64,000 bases of DNA from Candidatus Muproteobacteria bacterium (GCA_027449605.1 DAIDLH010000103.1:1-64000); one strand, 5' to 3'; shown: positions 38,479 through 50,545, numbered from the stretch's first letter. The notes: a model not told the origin generated them from the letters alone. Numbers and translations: made by a program.

Positions 38479-38659
38479 AAGCTGTCTCAAAACCTGCTGC
38501 GCGTTCTGCGCTCCTTTCCCGCTGCGCCGTCCGGCTTCGCGGGAAAGTCCGGGGCCGCCATCCCTGGCGGCACGAACGTCCTCACCGGACGTTCGTGATA
38601 TCTGCGCCTCACCCTCACCCGCTGACGGCCGCTCGCGACGATTTTGAGACAGCTTCCAG
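38475..38659. mobile_element. Palindromic MITE-like element B2
   Basis: Ends AAGCTGTCTCAAAA and the complement of AAGCTGTCTCAAAAT form a terminal repeat with near-perfect match. Flanks are CTAA (which includes the stop codon of the MIF-like gene) and CCAG. The inside has three hairpins, not the GTAGGGTGGGC core of B1. There is no coding capacity. Confidence 0.7.
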
Positions 38660-38670
38660 CTCCGGGAGCT

Positions 38671-39795
38671 TCAGCCCTTGACCACTCCAAGCAGAGCCTC
38701 GCACACGCGCTCGATGTGATCGAGCGGCATGCCGGGGTAGACGGGAAGCGACAAGGTTTCGGTGCAGGCGTGCTCGCACACCGGCAGGCTGCCGGGTTTG
38801 TAACCGAGACGCTTGTACACCTCTTGCAGATGCAGGCCCTGCGGATAGCACTGCGAGGTGCCGATTTGCGCGTCGGTCAGCGCCTGGCGCACGGCGTCGC
38901 GTTTCGGAACGCGGACGGTATAGAGATTGAAGGCGTGCATGCCCTGCTTGGGCAGGCTCGGTGTTTTCACCGCGGTGCCGGCAAAACGTTTCGTGTATTC
39001 GGCCGCGACCTGCTGCCGTCCGGCGATGTCGTTCCGGATGGTGCGGAGCTTGATGCGCAGCACCGCGGCCTGCACTTCGTCGAGGCGGCTGTTGCAGCCG
39101 ATTTCCGTATGAATAAACGGCTTCACCGCGCCGTGGTTGCGCAGACGGCGGATGTGCTCGTTGAGCGCGTCGCTGTTGGTGGTGATCATGCCGCCGTCAC
39201 CGTAGCAACCCAATACCTTGGTCGGGTAGAAACTGTAGCTGCCGGTGTCGCCGATCGAGCCCGTCACCTTGCCGCCGGCAGTGGCGCCGAAGGCCTGGGC
39301 GCAGTCCTCGACCACCGCCAGCTTGCGCTCGCGCGCGATTTTCATGATCTCGTCCATCTCGGCCGGATGGCCGAAAATGTGCACCGGAAGAATCGCGCGG
39401 GTTTTCGAGGTGATCTTTTGGCGGATGCTCGCCGGGTCGATGCAGAAACTGTCCGGCAAAATGTCGGCGAACACCGGCGTCGCGCCGACGACGTCAATGG
39501 CTTCGCTCGAGGCGAAGAAGGTGAACGGCGTGGTGATGACCTCGTCGCCCGGCCCGACGCCGAGCGCGCGCAGCGACAGGATCAACGAATCGGTGCCGTT
39601 GGCCACGCCGATGGCGTGCTTGACCCCGACGTAGGCGGCGAATTCCTTCTCGAATTCGGTGACGTTCGGGCCGAGGATGAAACTGCCCCTGGCGCCGGTG
39701 GCGCGGATGGCATCGAGCCATTCGGCCTCGAGCTTCTTGTACTGGGTGGAAAGATCCAGGAACGGGACGGGCGAGGTCTTGGTTACCGCGTGCAT
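38671..39795 (-). CDS. DegT/DnrJ/EryC1/StrS sugar aminotransferase
   Basis: The 374-residue product is a PLP enzyme that aminates NDP-keto-sugars. The PLP Lys is in SFYPTKVLGCYGDGG. It overlaps the oxidoreductase gene upstream by 13 nt, so both are translated together. An oxidoreductase plus aminotransferase of this kind can make 3-amino sugars, for example WbpB/WbpE or GnnA/GnnB. No lpx or O-antigen gene lies nearby to choose between them. Confidence 0.9.
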   Translation of the reverse strand: MHAVTKTSPVPFLDLSTQYKKLEAEWLDAIRATGARGSFILGPNVTEFEKEFAAYVGVKHAIGVANGTDSLILSLRALGVGPGDEVITTPFTFFASSEAIDVVGATPVFADILPDSFCIDPASIRQKITSKTRAILPVHIFGHPAEMDEIMKIARERKLAVVEDCAQAFGATAGGKVTGSIGDTGSYSFYPTKVLGCYGDGGMITTNSDALNEHIRRLRNHGAVKPFIHTEIGCNSRLDEVQAAVLRIKLRTIRNDIAGRQQVAAEYTKRFAGTAVKTPSLPKQGMHAFNLYTVRVPKRDAVRQALTDAQIGTSQCYPQGLHLQEVYKRLGYKPGSLPVCEHACTETLSLPVYPGMPLDHIERVCEALLGVVKG

Positions 39796-40763
39796 GCAGA
39801 AATTTTCTCCTTAACCAGGTGCGCGACGCGCAGCGCCTCCAGCCCGACGTGGCCGTTGACCACGGGCGGGGTGTTGGTGCGCACCGCTTTGACAAAGTAA
39901 TCCAGCTCCGCGTCGAGCGGCGGACGCGGCGTGATCGAGACCGACTCGGTGACGATCGTGGGCCACTCGGCGTCGCCCTCGCCCGGCCTGGCGTGCACCA
40001 CCTCGAGCTTCTGGTCGGCGTAATCGAGGCCGTAATACTGATGGTCGCCGAAGACGCGGATGCGGCGCATTTTCTTGTTCGACACGCGACTGGCGGTGAC
40101 GTTCGCGACCGCGCCGTTCTCGAACTCGATGCGCGCGTTGGCGATGTCGACGTGATTCGTAATCACGGCGATGCCCGTGGCGGCGACGCTCTTGATGTCG
40201 GATTTCACCAGCGACAGCACGATGTCGATGTCGTGGATCATGAGGTCCGTGACCACGTCGACGTCGGTGGCGCGCGCCACGAACGGGCCGATGCGGTGCA
40301 CCTCGATGAAGCGCGGGTTCCGCACCCGCTCCGCCAGCGCCATGACGCCGGCGTTGAACCGCTCGAGGTGGCCGACCTGGAAGATGATTCCGGCGCGCTC
40401 GGCGAGCTTCACCAGCTCGGCCGATTCCTCGTAGGTCGGCGCGATGGGTTTTTCCATCAGCATGTGCACGCCGTGCTCGAGGAACGGCCGCGCGACCTCG
40501 CTGTGGTACACCGTCGGCACCACGATGCTCACCGCGTCGACCTTGCCGAGCAGCTCGCGCGCGTCGGCGTAGGCGCGGCAGCCGTGCTGTTGGGCGATCT
40601 CGTGCGCCGCCTTTTCATTGACGTCGGCGACGCCGACCAACTCGACGTCCGGCAGCGAGGCATAGATGCGCGCGTGAATGCGGCCGAGATAGCCCACGCC
40701 GGCGACGCCGACGCGCAGCTTCTCGCCATCGCCTTTCGGGGGTATGTGGGTAACGGCGGTCAT
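39783..40763 (-). CDS. Gfo/Idh/MocA-family NDP-sugar oxidoreductase
   Basis: The 326-residue product has the NAD-binding GVAGVGYLGRIHAR, the EKPIAP motif with the catalytic Lys, and DLMIHDIDIVLSL. With the aminotransferase it probably makes a 3-keto and then 3-amino-sugar on UDP-GlcNAc or a like compound. It lies upstream of the aminotransferase on the same strand with 13 nt overlap. Substrate is inferred. Confidence 0.88.
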   Translation of the reverse strand: MTAVTHIPPKGDGEKLRVGVAGVGYLGRIHARIYASLPDVELVGVADVNEKAAHEIAQQHGCRAYADARELLGKVDAVSIVVPTVYHSEVARPFLEHGVHMLMEKPIAPTYEESAELVKLAERAGIIFQVGHLERFNAGVMALAERVRNPRFIEVHRIGPFVARATDVDVVTDLMIHDIDIVLSLVKSDIKSVAATGIAVITNHVDIANARIEFENGAVANVTASRVSNKKMRRIRVFGDHQYYGLDYADQKLEVVHARPGEGDAEWPTIVTESVSITPRPPLDAELDYFVKAVRTNTPPVVNGHVGLEALRVAHLVKEKISACTR

Positions 40764-40870
40764 CGAATGCTTGGGTGGCGAAATCCTTCAGCCAGGTCGA
40801 AAACAAGGCGATTGCATGTTCGCGGCGGGAATTATACCGGAATTCAACGCTGCCGCCATGAACGCCGCGC

Positions 40871-42787
<1,917 letters not shown>

Positions 42788-42895
42788 CGGTCGGAACAGT
42801 ATTGTTGCACGGGACTGACAAACACCCTACAGTCACTTCCGTGACGCTGCAACCCCGTCAGCGTTCCACTCTGCCCCGCAGTAACGGCTTCGGTC

Positions 42896-43738
42896 ATGGA
42901 ACAAAAGACAGTCCTGATTACCGGCTGCTCCTCGGGCATCGGTCGCCGTCTCGCGCGCGGCCTGCGCGAGCGCGGCTACCGCGTGTTCGCCACCGCGCGC
43001 CAGGCGGCCGACGTCGAGATGCTGGCGCAGGAAGGGTTTGAAAGTTTCCCGCTGGACCTGGATTCGTCGGGCTCGATCCGCGATGCCGTGGAAACAGTGC
43101 TCATACGCACGCAGGGCCGGCTTTACGCGCTCATCAACAACGGCGCCTACGGTCAGCCCGGCGCGGTCGAGGATTTGTCGCGCGCGGTATTGCGGGCGCA
43201 ATTCGAGACCAACCTGTTCGGCACGCAGGAGCTGACCAATCTGGTCATCCCCGCCATGCGCGCCCAGGGCGAGGGCCGGATCGTGCAGATGAGCTCGATG
43301 CTCGGCATCGTGTGCCTCGCCTACCGCGGCGCGTATAACGCCACCAAGTACGCGCTCGAGGCGCTGTCGGACACGCTGCGCCTGGAGCTGCGCGACACCA
43401 ATATATACATCTCGATCGTCGAGCCCGGGCCGATCGAAAGCCGCTTCCGCGCCAACGCCCACGCCGCGTTCAAGCGCAACATCGATCGGGAGCACAGCGT
43501 GTACCGCGAATACTATGCGCGCGTGGAAAAACGTCTTGAAGGCCCCAGGCCCCTGCCCTTCACCCTTCCGCCGGAAGCCGTGCTGAAGAAAGTGATTCAC
43601 GCGCTGGAAGCGCGCCGGCCGAAAGCCCGCTATGGCGTCACATTTCCCATGCACCTCTTTGCCGTGCTGCGGCGGCTGCTGCCGGTGCGCGCGCTCGATG
43701 CGGTCCTGGCCGCCGTAAGCCATGGCGGGCGCCGCTGA
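42896..43738 (+). CDS. Short-chain dehydrogenase/reductase
   Basis: The 280-residue product has TGCSSGIGRRLA (residues 9-20), NNGAYG, and the catalytic YNATK with a Ser upstream in QMSSMLG. This is a classical SDR close to retinol-dehydrogenase-like enzymes. Substrate unknown. It is divergent from the HD-GYP gene with 108 bp between. Confidence 0.9.
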   Translation: MEQKTVLITGCSSGIGRRLARGLRERGYRVFATARQAADVEMLAQEGFESFPLDLDSSGSIRDAVETVLIRTQGRLYALINNGAYGQPGAVEDLSRAVLRAQFETNLFGTQELTNLVIPAMRAQGEGRIVQMSSMLGIVCLAYRGAYNATKYALEALSDTLRLELRDTNIYISIVEPGPIESRFRANAHAAFKRNIDREHSVYREYYARVEKRLEGPRPLPFTLPPEAVLKKVIHALEARRPKARYGVTFPMHLFAVLRRLLPVRALDAVLAAVSHGGRR

Positions 43739-43938
43739 CAATCTCATCGCTCATTTAATACCCTTACATTGCATGTTGCCTGGCATTGCAGTCAGGTTTC
43801 TTTCGCGCTAGCTTTAAAAAGGATCGCCGGGATTCCGCTGTCGGACAAAGGAATGGACCAGCGTACCCGGGAACAGGAGGAAATATCTTCTGGAAGTTTC
43901 CCGGCGAGGAACAACGAATAACAACAACGGAAAGGATC

Positions 43939-45996
43939 ATGGACGATCTGGATTTTAAACTCCTTTTCGAAAGCGCCCCCGGGCTCTTCCTGGTGCTGCG
44001 GCCCGATGCGGATTTTACGATTCTCGGCGCGAGCAATGCCTACCTGCGCGCCACGCTTACCGAGCGGGAAAACATCGTCGGACGGAGCTTGTTCGAGGTG
44101 TTTCCCGATAATCCCGACGATCCCAACGCCACCGGCGCGAGCAATTTGCGCGCTTCGCTGGAACGCGTGCTTGCCGCCAAGGCCTCCGACGCGATGGCGG
44201 TGCAAAAATACGACATTCGCCGGCCGCCGAGCGAAGGCGGAGGATTCGAAGAGCGATTCTGGAGCCCGGTGAATTCGCCGGTGCTCGCCGCCGACGGCCG
44301 GATTCTTTACATCGTCCATCGCGTCGAGGATGTCACCGAATTCGTGCGTGTCAGTCGCCGGAGCCAGCTTGAGCGCGAACGTTCGGAAGCCCTGCAGCAA
44401 CGCGGCGCGGCGACGGAATTGGAAATTCTGCGCCGCAGCCGGGATCTCGACGAGGCGAACAAAAAACTGCGGCAAGCCAACGAAAAGCTGCGCGCGGAAT
44501 TCGCGGAGCGCGAACGCGCCGAGATCAGGTTTCGCGAACTGCTCGAATCCGCGCCGGATGCCATCGTCATCGCCAACCGGAAAGGCCGCATCGTTCTCGT
44601 CAACTCACAGGCGGAGAAATGGTTCGGGTACGCGCGTGACGAACTCGTCGGCCAACCCATCGAGATTCTGCTGCCGGAACGCTTTCGTCAACGACACGTC
44701 GGTCACCGCGCCGGCTATCTGGCCGCGCCACACACCCGTCCCATGGGCGGTGGATTGGAACTGTTCGGACAACGCAAGGACGGCAGCGAGTTCCCGGTTG
44801 AGATCAACCTGAGTCCGATCGAAACCGTCGATGACGTCTGGATCACGAGCATCATTCGCGACGTCACCGAGCGCCGGCGGATGGAGCAGGAGCGGCATGC
44901 CAGCGAAACACAGTTTCGCGCCGTGGCCGACAGCGCGAACGACGCCATTATTTCCGCGGACAAACTGGGCCGTGTCATCTATTTCAACAAGGCGGCGGAA
45001 CGCATTTTCGGCTACAGCGCCGCCGAGATGCTTCAACAACCGCTCACTTGCCTCATGCCTTCGCGTTTCCATTCCGGACACGAGCAAGGCATCAAGCGCT
45101 TTCTCGCCGGCGGCGAGAGCCAGCTCTTGGGGAAAACGGTGGAATTAACGGGAAAAAGAAAGGGCGGCGAAGAATTTCCGCTGGATCTGTCGCTCTCGAC
45201 CTGGAAAGTCGGCGAGGAGGTTTTCTTTACCGGCATCCTGCGCGACATCACGGCGCGCCGGCAGGCCGAGGAGCGCATACAGCAGCTCAATCAGGACCTG
45301 CAGCAGCGCGCCGTGCAACTCGAAGCGGTCAACCGGGAACTCGAGGCGTTCAGCTATTCCGTGTCTCATGACCTGCGCGCGCCCTTGCGCGCCATCGACG
45401 GCTTCAGCCAGATGCTCCTGGAGGATTACGCCGGGAATCTGGACGCCGAAGGGCGCAACTCCCTGCAACGCGTGCGCGCCGCCGCGCGCAAAATGGGCGC
45501 GCTCATCGACGACATGCTGAAGCTCTCGCGCGTCACGCGCGCCGAGTTGACGCTGGAGGAAGTAAACTTGAGCGAGATGGCGCGGGACATCGCGCAGGAC
45601 CTGCGCCGCCAGGAGCCGGAACGCGACGGCGATTTCGTCATCGCGGCGGAACTCCGGGTCCAGGGCGATGCGCGGCTGTTGCGCATCGCGCTGCAGAATC
45701 TGCTGGACAACGCCTGGAAATTCACCCGCGGAAAAACCGGCGTGCGCATCGTATTCGACGCCGTCCTGGACGAGGACAAACACACGTACTTCGTGCGCGA
45801 CAACGGCGCCGGCTTCGACATGACCTATGCCGACAAGCTCTTCGGCGCTTTTCAGCGGCTGCACGACGTCCGCGAGTTTCCCGGCGCCGGCATCGGCCTG
45901 GCCACGGTGCAGCGCGTGATCCACCGGCACGGCGGACGTATCTGGGCCGAAAGCACGGTGAACGAGGGCGCCACCTTTTATTTCACTTTATCGTGA
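43939..45996 (+). CDS. PAS-domain histidine kinase
   Basis: A 685-residue soluble kinase with three PAS-like domains (about residues 1-120, 190-310 and 315-440), then HisKA with H477 in [13 protein letters not shown] and a HATPase domain ([31 protein letters not shown]). This is like the phytochrome-type kinases that pair with Rcp1 regulators. The start at 43939 ([15 protein letters not shown]) is chosen because it begins a PAS domain. It is followed 19 nt later by its regulator gene. Confidence 0.88.
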   Translation: MDDLDFKLLFESAPGLFLVLRPDADFTILGASNAYLRATLTERENIVGRSLFEVFPDNPDDPNATGASNLRASLERVLAAKASDAMAVQKYDIRRPPSEGGGFEERFWSPVNSPVLAADGRILYIVHRVEDVTEFVRVSRRSQLERERSEALQQRGAATELEILRRSRDLDEANKKLRQANEKLRAEFAERERAEIRFRELLESAPDAIVIANRKGRIVLVNSQAEKWFGYARDELVGQPIEILLPERFRQRHVGHRAGYLAAPHTRPMGGGLELFGQRKDGSEFPVEINLSPIETVDDVWITSIIRDVTERRRMEQERHASETQFRAVADSANDAIISADKLGRVIYFNKAAERIFGYSAAEMLQQPLTCLMPSRFHSGHEQGIKRFLAGGESQLLGKTVELTGKRKGGEEFPLDLSLSTWKVGEEVFFTGILRDITARRQAEERIQQLNQDLQQRAVQLEAVNRELEAFSYSVSHDLRAPLRAIDGFSQMLLEDYAGNLDAEGRNSLQRVRAAARKMGALIDDMLKLSRVTRAELTLEEVNLSEMARDIAQDLRRQEPERDGDFVIAAELRVQGDARLLRIALQNLLDNAWKFTRGKTGVRIVFDAVLDEDKHTYFVRDNGAGFDMTYADKLFGAFQRLHDVREFPGAGIGLATVQRVIHRHGGRIWAESTVNEGATFYFTLS

Positions 45997-46015
45997 GTCG
46001 ACACAGGAGGCGAAC

Positions 46016-46453
46016 ATGGAAAGCAAGGTGATATTGCTCGTGGAGGACAACCCCGACGACGAGGCGCTGACGTTGCGCGCCTTCAAGAAAAACAACATCA
46101 AGAACAGCGTCGTGGTGGCGCACGACGGCGCCGAGGCGCTCGATTATCTGTTCGGCGCCGGCCGGCACGGCGGACGCGACGTCACCGACCTTCCCCAGGT
46201 GATGCTGCTCGATCTCAAGCTGCCCAAGGTGGACGGACTGGAAGTGTTGCGCCGCGTCCGGGAAACCGAACACACCCGGCTTCTGCCTGTCGTCATCCTG
46301 ACTTCTTCCAGGGAAGAACAGGACCTGATAGCCGGCTATCGGCTGGGCTGCAACAGTTACGTACGCAAGCCGGTGAATTTCGACGAGTTCGTCGAGGCGG
46401 CGCGCCAGCTTGGCTTATACTGGCTGGTATTGAATGAAACGCCGTCGAAATAA
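46016..46453 (+). CDS. Rcp1-like single-domain response regulator
   Basis: The 145-residue receiver has D66 as phospho-acceptor (VMLLDLKLP), acidic pair DN near 11-12 and Lys in YVRKPVNF. No output domain. AGGAGG lies upstream. It probably takes phosphate from the kinase at 43939 and passes the signal to the next gene. Confidence 0.93.
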   Translation: MESKVILLVEDNPDDEALTLRAFKKNNIKNSVVVAHDGAEALDYLFGAGRHGGRDVTDLPQVMLLDLKLPKVDGLEVLRRVRETEHTRLLPVVILTSSREEQDLIAGYRLGCNSYVRKPVNFDEFVEAARQLGLYWLVLNETPSK

Positions 46454-46488
46454 CGCGGCCAGCCGCAAGGTAAAGAAGGATTCGTCGA

Positions 46489-48204
46489 ATGCCCGGATTG
46501 CTGCACACGCTGATCGTTGAAGACTCGGAGAACGACGCCTTGCTGCTCGTCCGCGCGCTGCGCGAAGGCGGTTACGAACCGGAGTTCGCGCGCGTCGATA
46601 CGCGCGAAGCGATGCGCGCCGAGCTGGGCCGGAAGAACTGGGATATCGTGTTCGCCGATTTCACCATGCCGCGGTTCAACGCCTTCGAGGCGCTGCAACT
46701 GCTGCACGAGACCGAGATCGATCTGCCCTTCATCATCGTCTCCGGCACCATCGGAGAGGATCGCGCCGTGCAGGCCATGAAGGCGGGCGCCCACGATTAC
46801 ATTCTCAAGGACAACATGAAACGCCTGCTCCCGGCCGTGGAGCGCGAATTGCGCGAGGCCAGGAACCGGCGCGAACGCAAGCAGGCGGAGCAGACGATAC
46901 ATCGCATGGCGTTCTACGACATGCTCACCGATCTGCCCAACCGCGGCAACTTCCGCAACCAGGCGCAACAGGCGATCCAGGCCGGCATCCGGGAAGAACG
47001 ACTGGTGGCGATGTTGATGATGGACCTGCGGCGATTCAAGGAAGTCAACGACACCCTGGGTCACCGTTGCGGCGACCAGCTCCTGCAACAGGTCGGCGCG
47101 CGCCTGCGCGCGGCCATGTTCCCGAACGACTCGGTGGCGCGGCTGGGCGGCGATGAATTCGGAATTCTGCTCCCCCGGATGGCCGCCATGGACGACATCG
47201 AGATCGTGGCGAGAAAAATACTCAATACGCTCGAAGCGCCCTTCGTCATCGAGGGGATTCCCATCGTGGTGGAAACCAGTCTCGGGGCCGTCGTCGCGCC
47301 GGAACACGGGACCGACGCCGATATCCTGCTGCAACACGCCGACGTGGCCATGTACCTCGCCAGGGAAACCGGCGCGAGCTACGCCCTTTACGACCCGGCG
47401 CGCGACCCGCACAACCCGCGGCGGTTGGCGCTGATGGCGGAACTGCGGCATGCCATCGAGAACAACCAGTTGCAATTGCACTATCAGCCCAAGATAGAGT
47501 TCGCCACGGGCGGGACGATCGGCGCGGAGGCGCTGCTGCGCTGGCGGCATCCGAAAACCGGCGTCATCCCGCCCGATCAATTCATCCGGTTCGCCGAGAA
47601 TACCGGGCTGATCAGACCCCTGACGGACTGGGTGCTGAGCGCCGGCATGCGCCAATGTTCGAGTCTTCTTTCCAACGGCGCCATGCAGCATGTGGCCTTC
47701 AACGTCTCGGCCCGCTCCCTGCACGATCTGCGGTTCCCGAACATGGTCGATAAATTACTGAAGGCGAGCGGTTTCCCGCCGGAGAAGCTCATGCTGGAGG
47801 TCACCGAAAGCGCGTTCATGGTGGATTTGCAGCGCACGGTGGAAACCCTGGCGGTGCTGAACCACATGGGCATCCAGATATCCATCGACGACTTCGGCAC
47901 CGGTTTTTCATCGCTGAACTACATCAAGAAGCTGCCCGTGAACGAGATCAAGATCGACAAATCCTTCGTCATCGACATGAGTTCGAACGAGAACGATCTG
48001 TCCATCGTGCGTTCGATCATCGATCTCGGGCACAACCTGGGACTGAAGGTGGTCGCGGAAGGCGTGGAGACGAAGGAAACGCTCGATCTGCTGGGAACGT
48101 TCGGTTGCGACCAGGCGCAGGGCTTCTTCATCGGCAAGCCCCGGCCGTACGAGCAACTGCAAGACTGGCTGGCGACCTCGTCCTGGCAACCCGCGCGGAG
48201 ATGA
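46489..48204 (+). CDS. Response regulator with GGDEF and EAL domains
   Basis: The 571-residue product has a receiver (D57 in FADFTMP), GGDEF with intact GGDEF (220-224) and EAL with intact EAL (347-349 in GAEALLRW). Both c-di-GMP sites look whole, so either activity could dominate. It forms an operon with the kinase and regulator, linking phosphorelay to c-di-GMP. Confidence 0.92.
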   Translation: MPGLLHTLIVEDSENDALLLVRALREGGYEPEFARVDTREAMRAELGRKNWDIVFADFTMPRFNAFEALQLLHETEIDLPFIIVSGTIGEDRAVQAMKAGAHDYILKDNMKRLLPAVERELREARNRRERKQAEQTIHRMAFYDMLTDLPNRGNFRNQAQQAIQAGIREERLVAMLMMDLRRFKEVNDTLGHRCGDQLLQQVGARLRAAMFPNDSVARLGGDEFGILLPRMAAMDDIEIVARKILNTLEAPFVIEGIPIVVETSLGAVVAPEHGTDADILLQHADVAMYLARETGASYALYDPARDPHNPRRLALMAELRHAIENNQLQLHYQPKIEFATGGTIGAEALLRWRHPKTGVIPPDQFIRFAENTGLIRPLTDWVLSAGMRQCSSLLSNGAMQHVAFNVSARSLHDLRFPNMVDKLLKASGFPPEKLMLEVTESAFMVDLQRTVETLAVLNHMGIQISIDDFGTGFSSLNYIKKLPVNEIKIDKSFVIDMSSNENDLSIVRSIIDLGHNLGLKVVAEGVETKETLDLLGTFGCDQAQGFFIGKPRPYEQLQDWLATSSWQPARR

Positions 48205-48238
48205 ACTGACGGACGTCGGGAAAATCCCCGACTTCGCG

Positions 48239-48937
48239 TTACCGCCTGCTCCGCCTGGCTGCTCCCAGTAAACCGAGCAGGCCGGAACCGAAGAGCCACG
48301 CGGCCGCGGGGAGCGGAACCGGAACGATATCGTACTGAACCACGTAGCCCTTGATCGAATAATAATCCGAACCGGCCGCGGGGCTGTTCACCTGATCGTT
48401 CCACTTGCCCGGCAGCACGTAGGTTCCACTCGACACGGAGGCGCCGTACATGGACAGATAGTTTTCACCCGCGCCGGAATTGTTCGGCTCGATCGCGGAA
48501 ACCCAGTTCGCATAATTCACGTCGGGGCCGGCCGTGCCGTTGGTGCCGCCCTGCCAGAATTGCTGCCCCGTCGCCCACTTCCACGCCCCTTCGCTTTGGG
48601 CGTCGGAACCGCCCAGCCACACCGAGCCGATGACGCCGTTGAGCAGTCCCAGGACGAAATCGTTTTCCGTCTGGTTGAAGATGGTGACGAGATGGCCATT
48701 AATTCCGGAATACTGCATTGCCGCGGCCGCGAAGCTGGCGTCCGTCCAGCTGATGTTGTCGCTGGCGACGTATTCGTAGGCGATTCCGGAGGAGGCGACG
48801 CTGACCGCCAGCGCGGGAGAAGAAGCGAACGTCAGCGACAACGCGAGCGCCGACAGAACAGGCGCACAGGCGAGCTTGAGGGCGGAAAGGATTACCGCAG
48901 GAAAACGGCGGACGATTTGAGGTGAACGACGGCCCAT
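48239..48937 (-). CDS. VPLPA-CTERM protein with C-type lectin-like domain
   Basis: The 232-residue product has a signal peptide (about residues 1-44), a C-type lectin-like domain (VWLGGSDAQSEGAWKW, EPNNSGAGENY, GKWND) with no cysteines, and a C-terminal sorting tail VPLPAAAWLFGSGLLG followed by Arg. VPLPA is the variant PEP-CTERM signal handled by exosortase. It suggests a surface or matrix protein. The exosortase gene is not in the window. Confidence 0.9.
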   Translation of the reverse strand: MGRRSPQIVRRFPAVILSALKLACAPVLSALALSLTFASSPALAVSVASSGIAYEYVASDNISWTDASFAAAAMQYSGINGHLVTIFNQTENDFVLGLLNGVIGSVWLGGSDAQSEGAWKWATGQQFWQGGTNGTAGPDVNYANWVSAIEPNNSGAGENYLSMYGASVSSGTYVLPGKWNDQVNSPAAGSDYYSIKGYVVQYDIVPVPLPAAAWLFGSGLLGLLGAARRSRR

Positions 48938-49212
48938 GTGAAATCTCCTCCTGCTTCAACTTATTTGGAATAGAAAGACATTTCTATCCTTAGATGCAAA
49001 TACTCTGGAGTCCATGAGTCTTCTATATTGTGCCCTCATTGTATCCGATAGCGTGGCGCTTCGACAACGGCGCGGAATTTCCGATTAGAAAACGCCGCTA
49101 ACTGATTGAGTTCATGACGGGATCGCCTCAAGGACAGGTGCGGAAGCCGGATGCAATGAATGGCGCATATGTCTCCCGGACGATCATGGCTCCGGTGGGT
49201 TAACGCTGAAAT
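48938..49212. other. Intergenic region upstream of the VPLPA-CTERM gene
   Basis: About 275 bp, partly AT-rich around 48960-49040, between the VPLPA-CTERM start and the DUF1015 stop. It should hold the promoter of the CTERM gene. Nothing else is visible. Confidence 0.45.
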
Positions 49213-50454
49213 TCAATCGAGCATCTGCGACACGAGCCCGTCGGCGAGCTTGGGCTCGAACCAGGTGGACTTGGGCGGCATGACTTCGCCGGCATCGGCG
49301 ACGCGCATGAGGTCCGCCATCGAGGTGGGATGAAGCGAAAACGCGCAGGCCATCTCGCCGGAATCCACGCGCCGCTCCAGCTCCTTCAGACCGCGGATGC
49401 CGCCGACGAAATCGATGCGTTTGTCGCGGCGCGGATCGTGGATGCCGAGCGCCGGTGAAATCAGGTTGTCCTGAAGCAGGCTGACGTCGAGCCGTTTCAC
49501 CGGATCGTCCGCGGGGATGCGCCCGGGCTCGATATTCAGGCGATACCACTGTCCTTTCATGTACATGCCGAATTCTCCGGCGCGGCCGGGTTTCACCATG
49601 GCCGGCTCCGGCTTTACGCTGAAGGCGGTTCCGATTTTTTGCAGGAAGCTCTCGCGCGACAGGCCGTTCAGGTCCTTGACCACGCGGTTGTAATCCAGAA
49701 TCTGCATCTGGTTGTCGGGGAAAATCACGGAAAGGAAATAATTACAGGGTTCATCGCCGGTATGTTCCGGATTGGCGGCCTTGCGCGCCGCCGCCACGCG
49801 CGACGCCGCGGCCGAACGGTGATGCCCGTCGGCGATATAAAGGCAGGACATGGCCTCGAAGGCGCGCGTGATCGTGTCTATCTGTCCCGGCTCACGCATG
49901 ACCCACAGCGTGTGACGCACGCCGTCGTCGGCGGTCACGTCCACGTCCGGCGCGCCGCGCGCCACGTCGCCGGCGACCGCGTCCACGACGGACGAGTGAC
50001 GATAGGTCAGGAACACCGGGCCGGTCTGGGCGTTGAGCGCGTCGATCTGCCGCACGCGGTCGTCCTCCTTGTCGGGACGGGTGAACTCGTGCTTGCGGAT
50101 GCGGTTGCTGTCGTAATCGGGAACGGAGGCGGCGGCGACGATGCCGGTCTGGCTGTGCGCGCCCATCACCAGCCGGTATACGTAATAGTATGGTGCGGCG
50201 TCGCGCCGCAGCACACCGGCGCCGAGCAGATTCCGGAAATTCTCCCGGCCCTTGGCGTAAACCGCGGCGCCATACGGGTCGGTGCCCGTCGGCAGATCGA
50301 TCTCGGGCTTGGAGATGTGCAGAAAACTCCACGGTCTCCCCTGCGCGCGCGCACGCGCCTCGTCCGTGCTCAACACGTCGTATGGCGGCGCGATCACGTC
50401 GGCGGCGCGACCGGGCGCGGGACGCAGGCCGGGAAAAGGACGAATCAGGGACAT
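49213..50454 (-). CDS. DUF1015 family protein
   Basis: The 413-residue product has the DUF1015 start (RPFPGLRPAPGRAADVIAPP with YDVLS) and the ADGHHRSAAA motif. The family is widespread and its function is not settled. Length is normal. Confidence 0.9.
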   Translation of the reverse strand: MSLIRPFPGLRPAPGRAADVIAPPYDVLSTDEARARAQGRPWSFLHISKPEIDLPTGTDPYGAAVYAKGRENFRNLLGAGVLRRDAAPYYYVYRLVMGAHSQTGIVAAASVPDYDSNRIRKHEFTRPDKEDDRVRQIDALNAQTGPVFLTYRHSSVVDAVAGDVARGAPDVDVTADDGVRHTLWVMREPGQIDTITRAFEAMSCLYIADGHHRSAAASRVAAARKAANPEHTGDEPCNYFLSVIFPDNQMQILDYNRVVKDLNGLSRESFLQKIGTAFSVKPEPAMVKPGRAGEFGMYMKGQWYRLNIEPGRIPADDPVKRLDVSLLQDNLISPALGIHDPRRDKRIDFVGGIRGLKELERRVDSGEMACAFSLHPTSMADLMRVADAGEVMPPKSTWFEPKLADGLVSQMLD

Positions 50455-50488
50455 ATCGTTGCTCTATGTTGATGTTGTGCTGAAAAGG

Positions 50489-50545
50489 TTGTCTCCCTCA
50501 CCCTCATTCCCTCTCCCGCAAAGCGGGAGAGGGAGGCGAGCCGAT
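50489..50545. repeat. Half palindromic repeat CCCTCTCCCGCAAAGCGGGAGAGGG
   Basis: A hairpin with CCTCACCCTCATT arm, of the same kind as 1933-2037 and the core of A4. It lies between DUF1015 and agmatine deiminase, which diverge. Confidence 0.5.
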
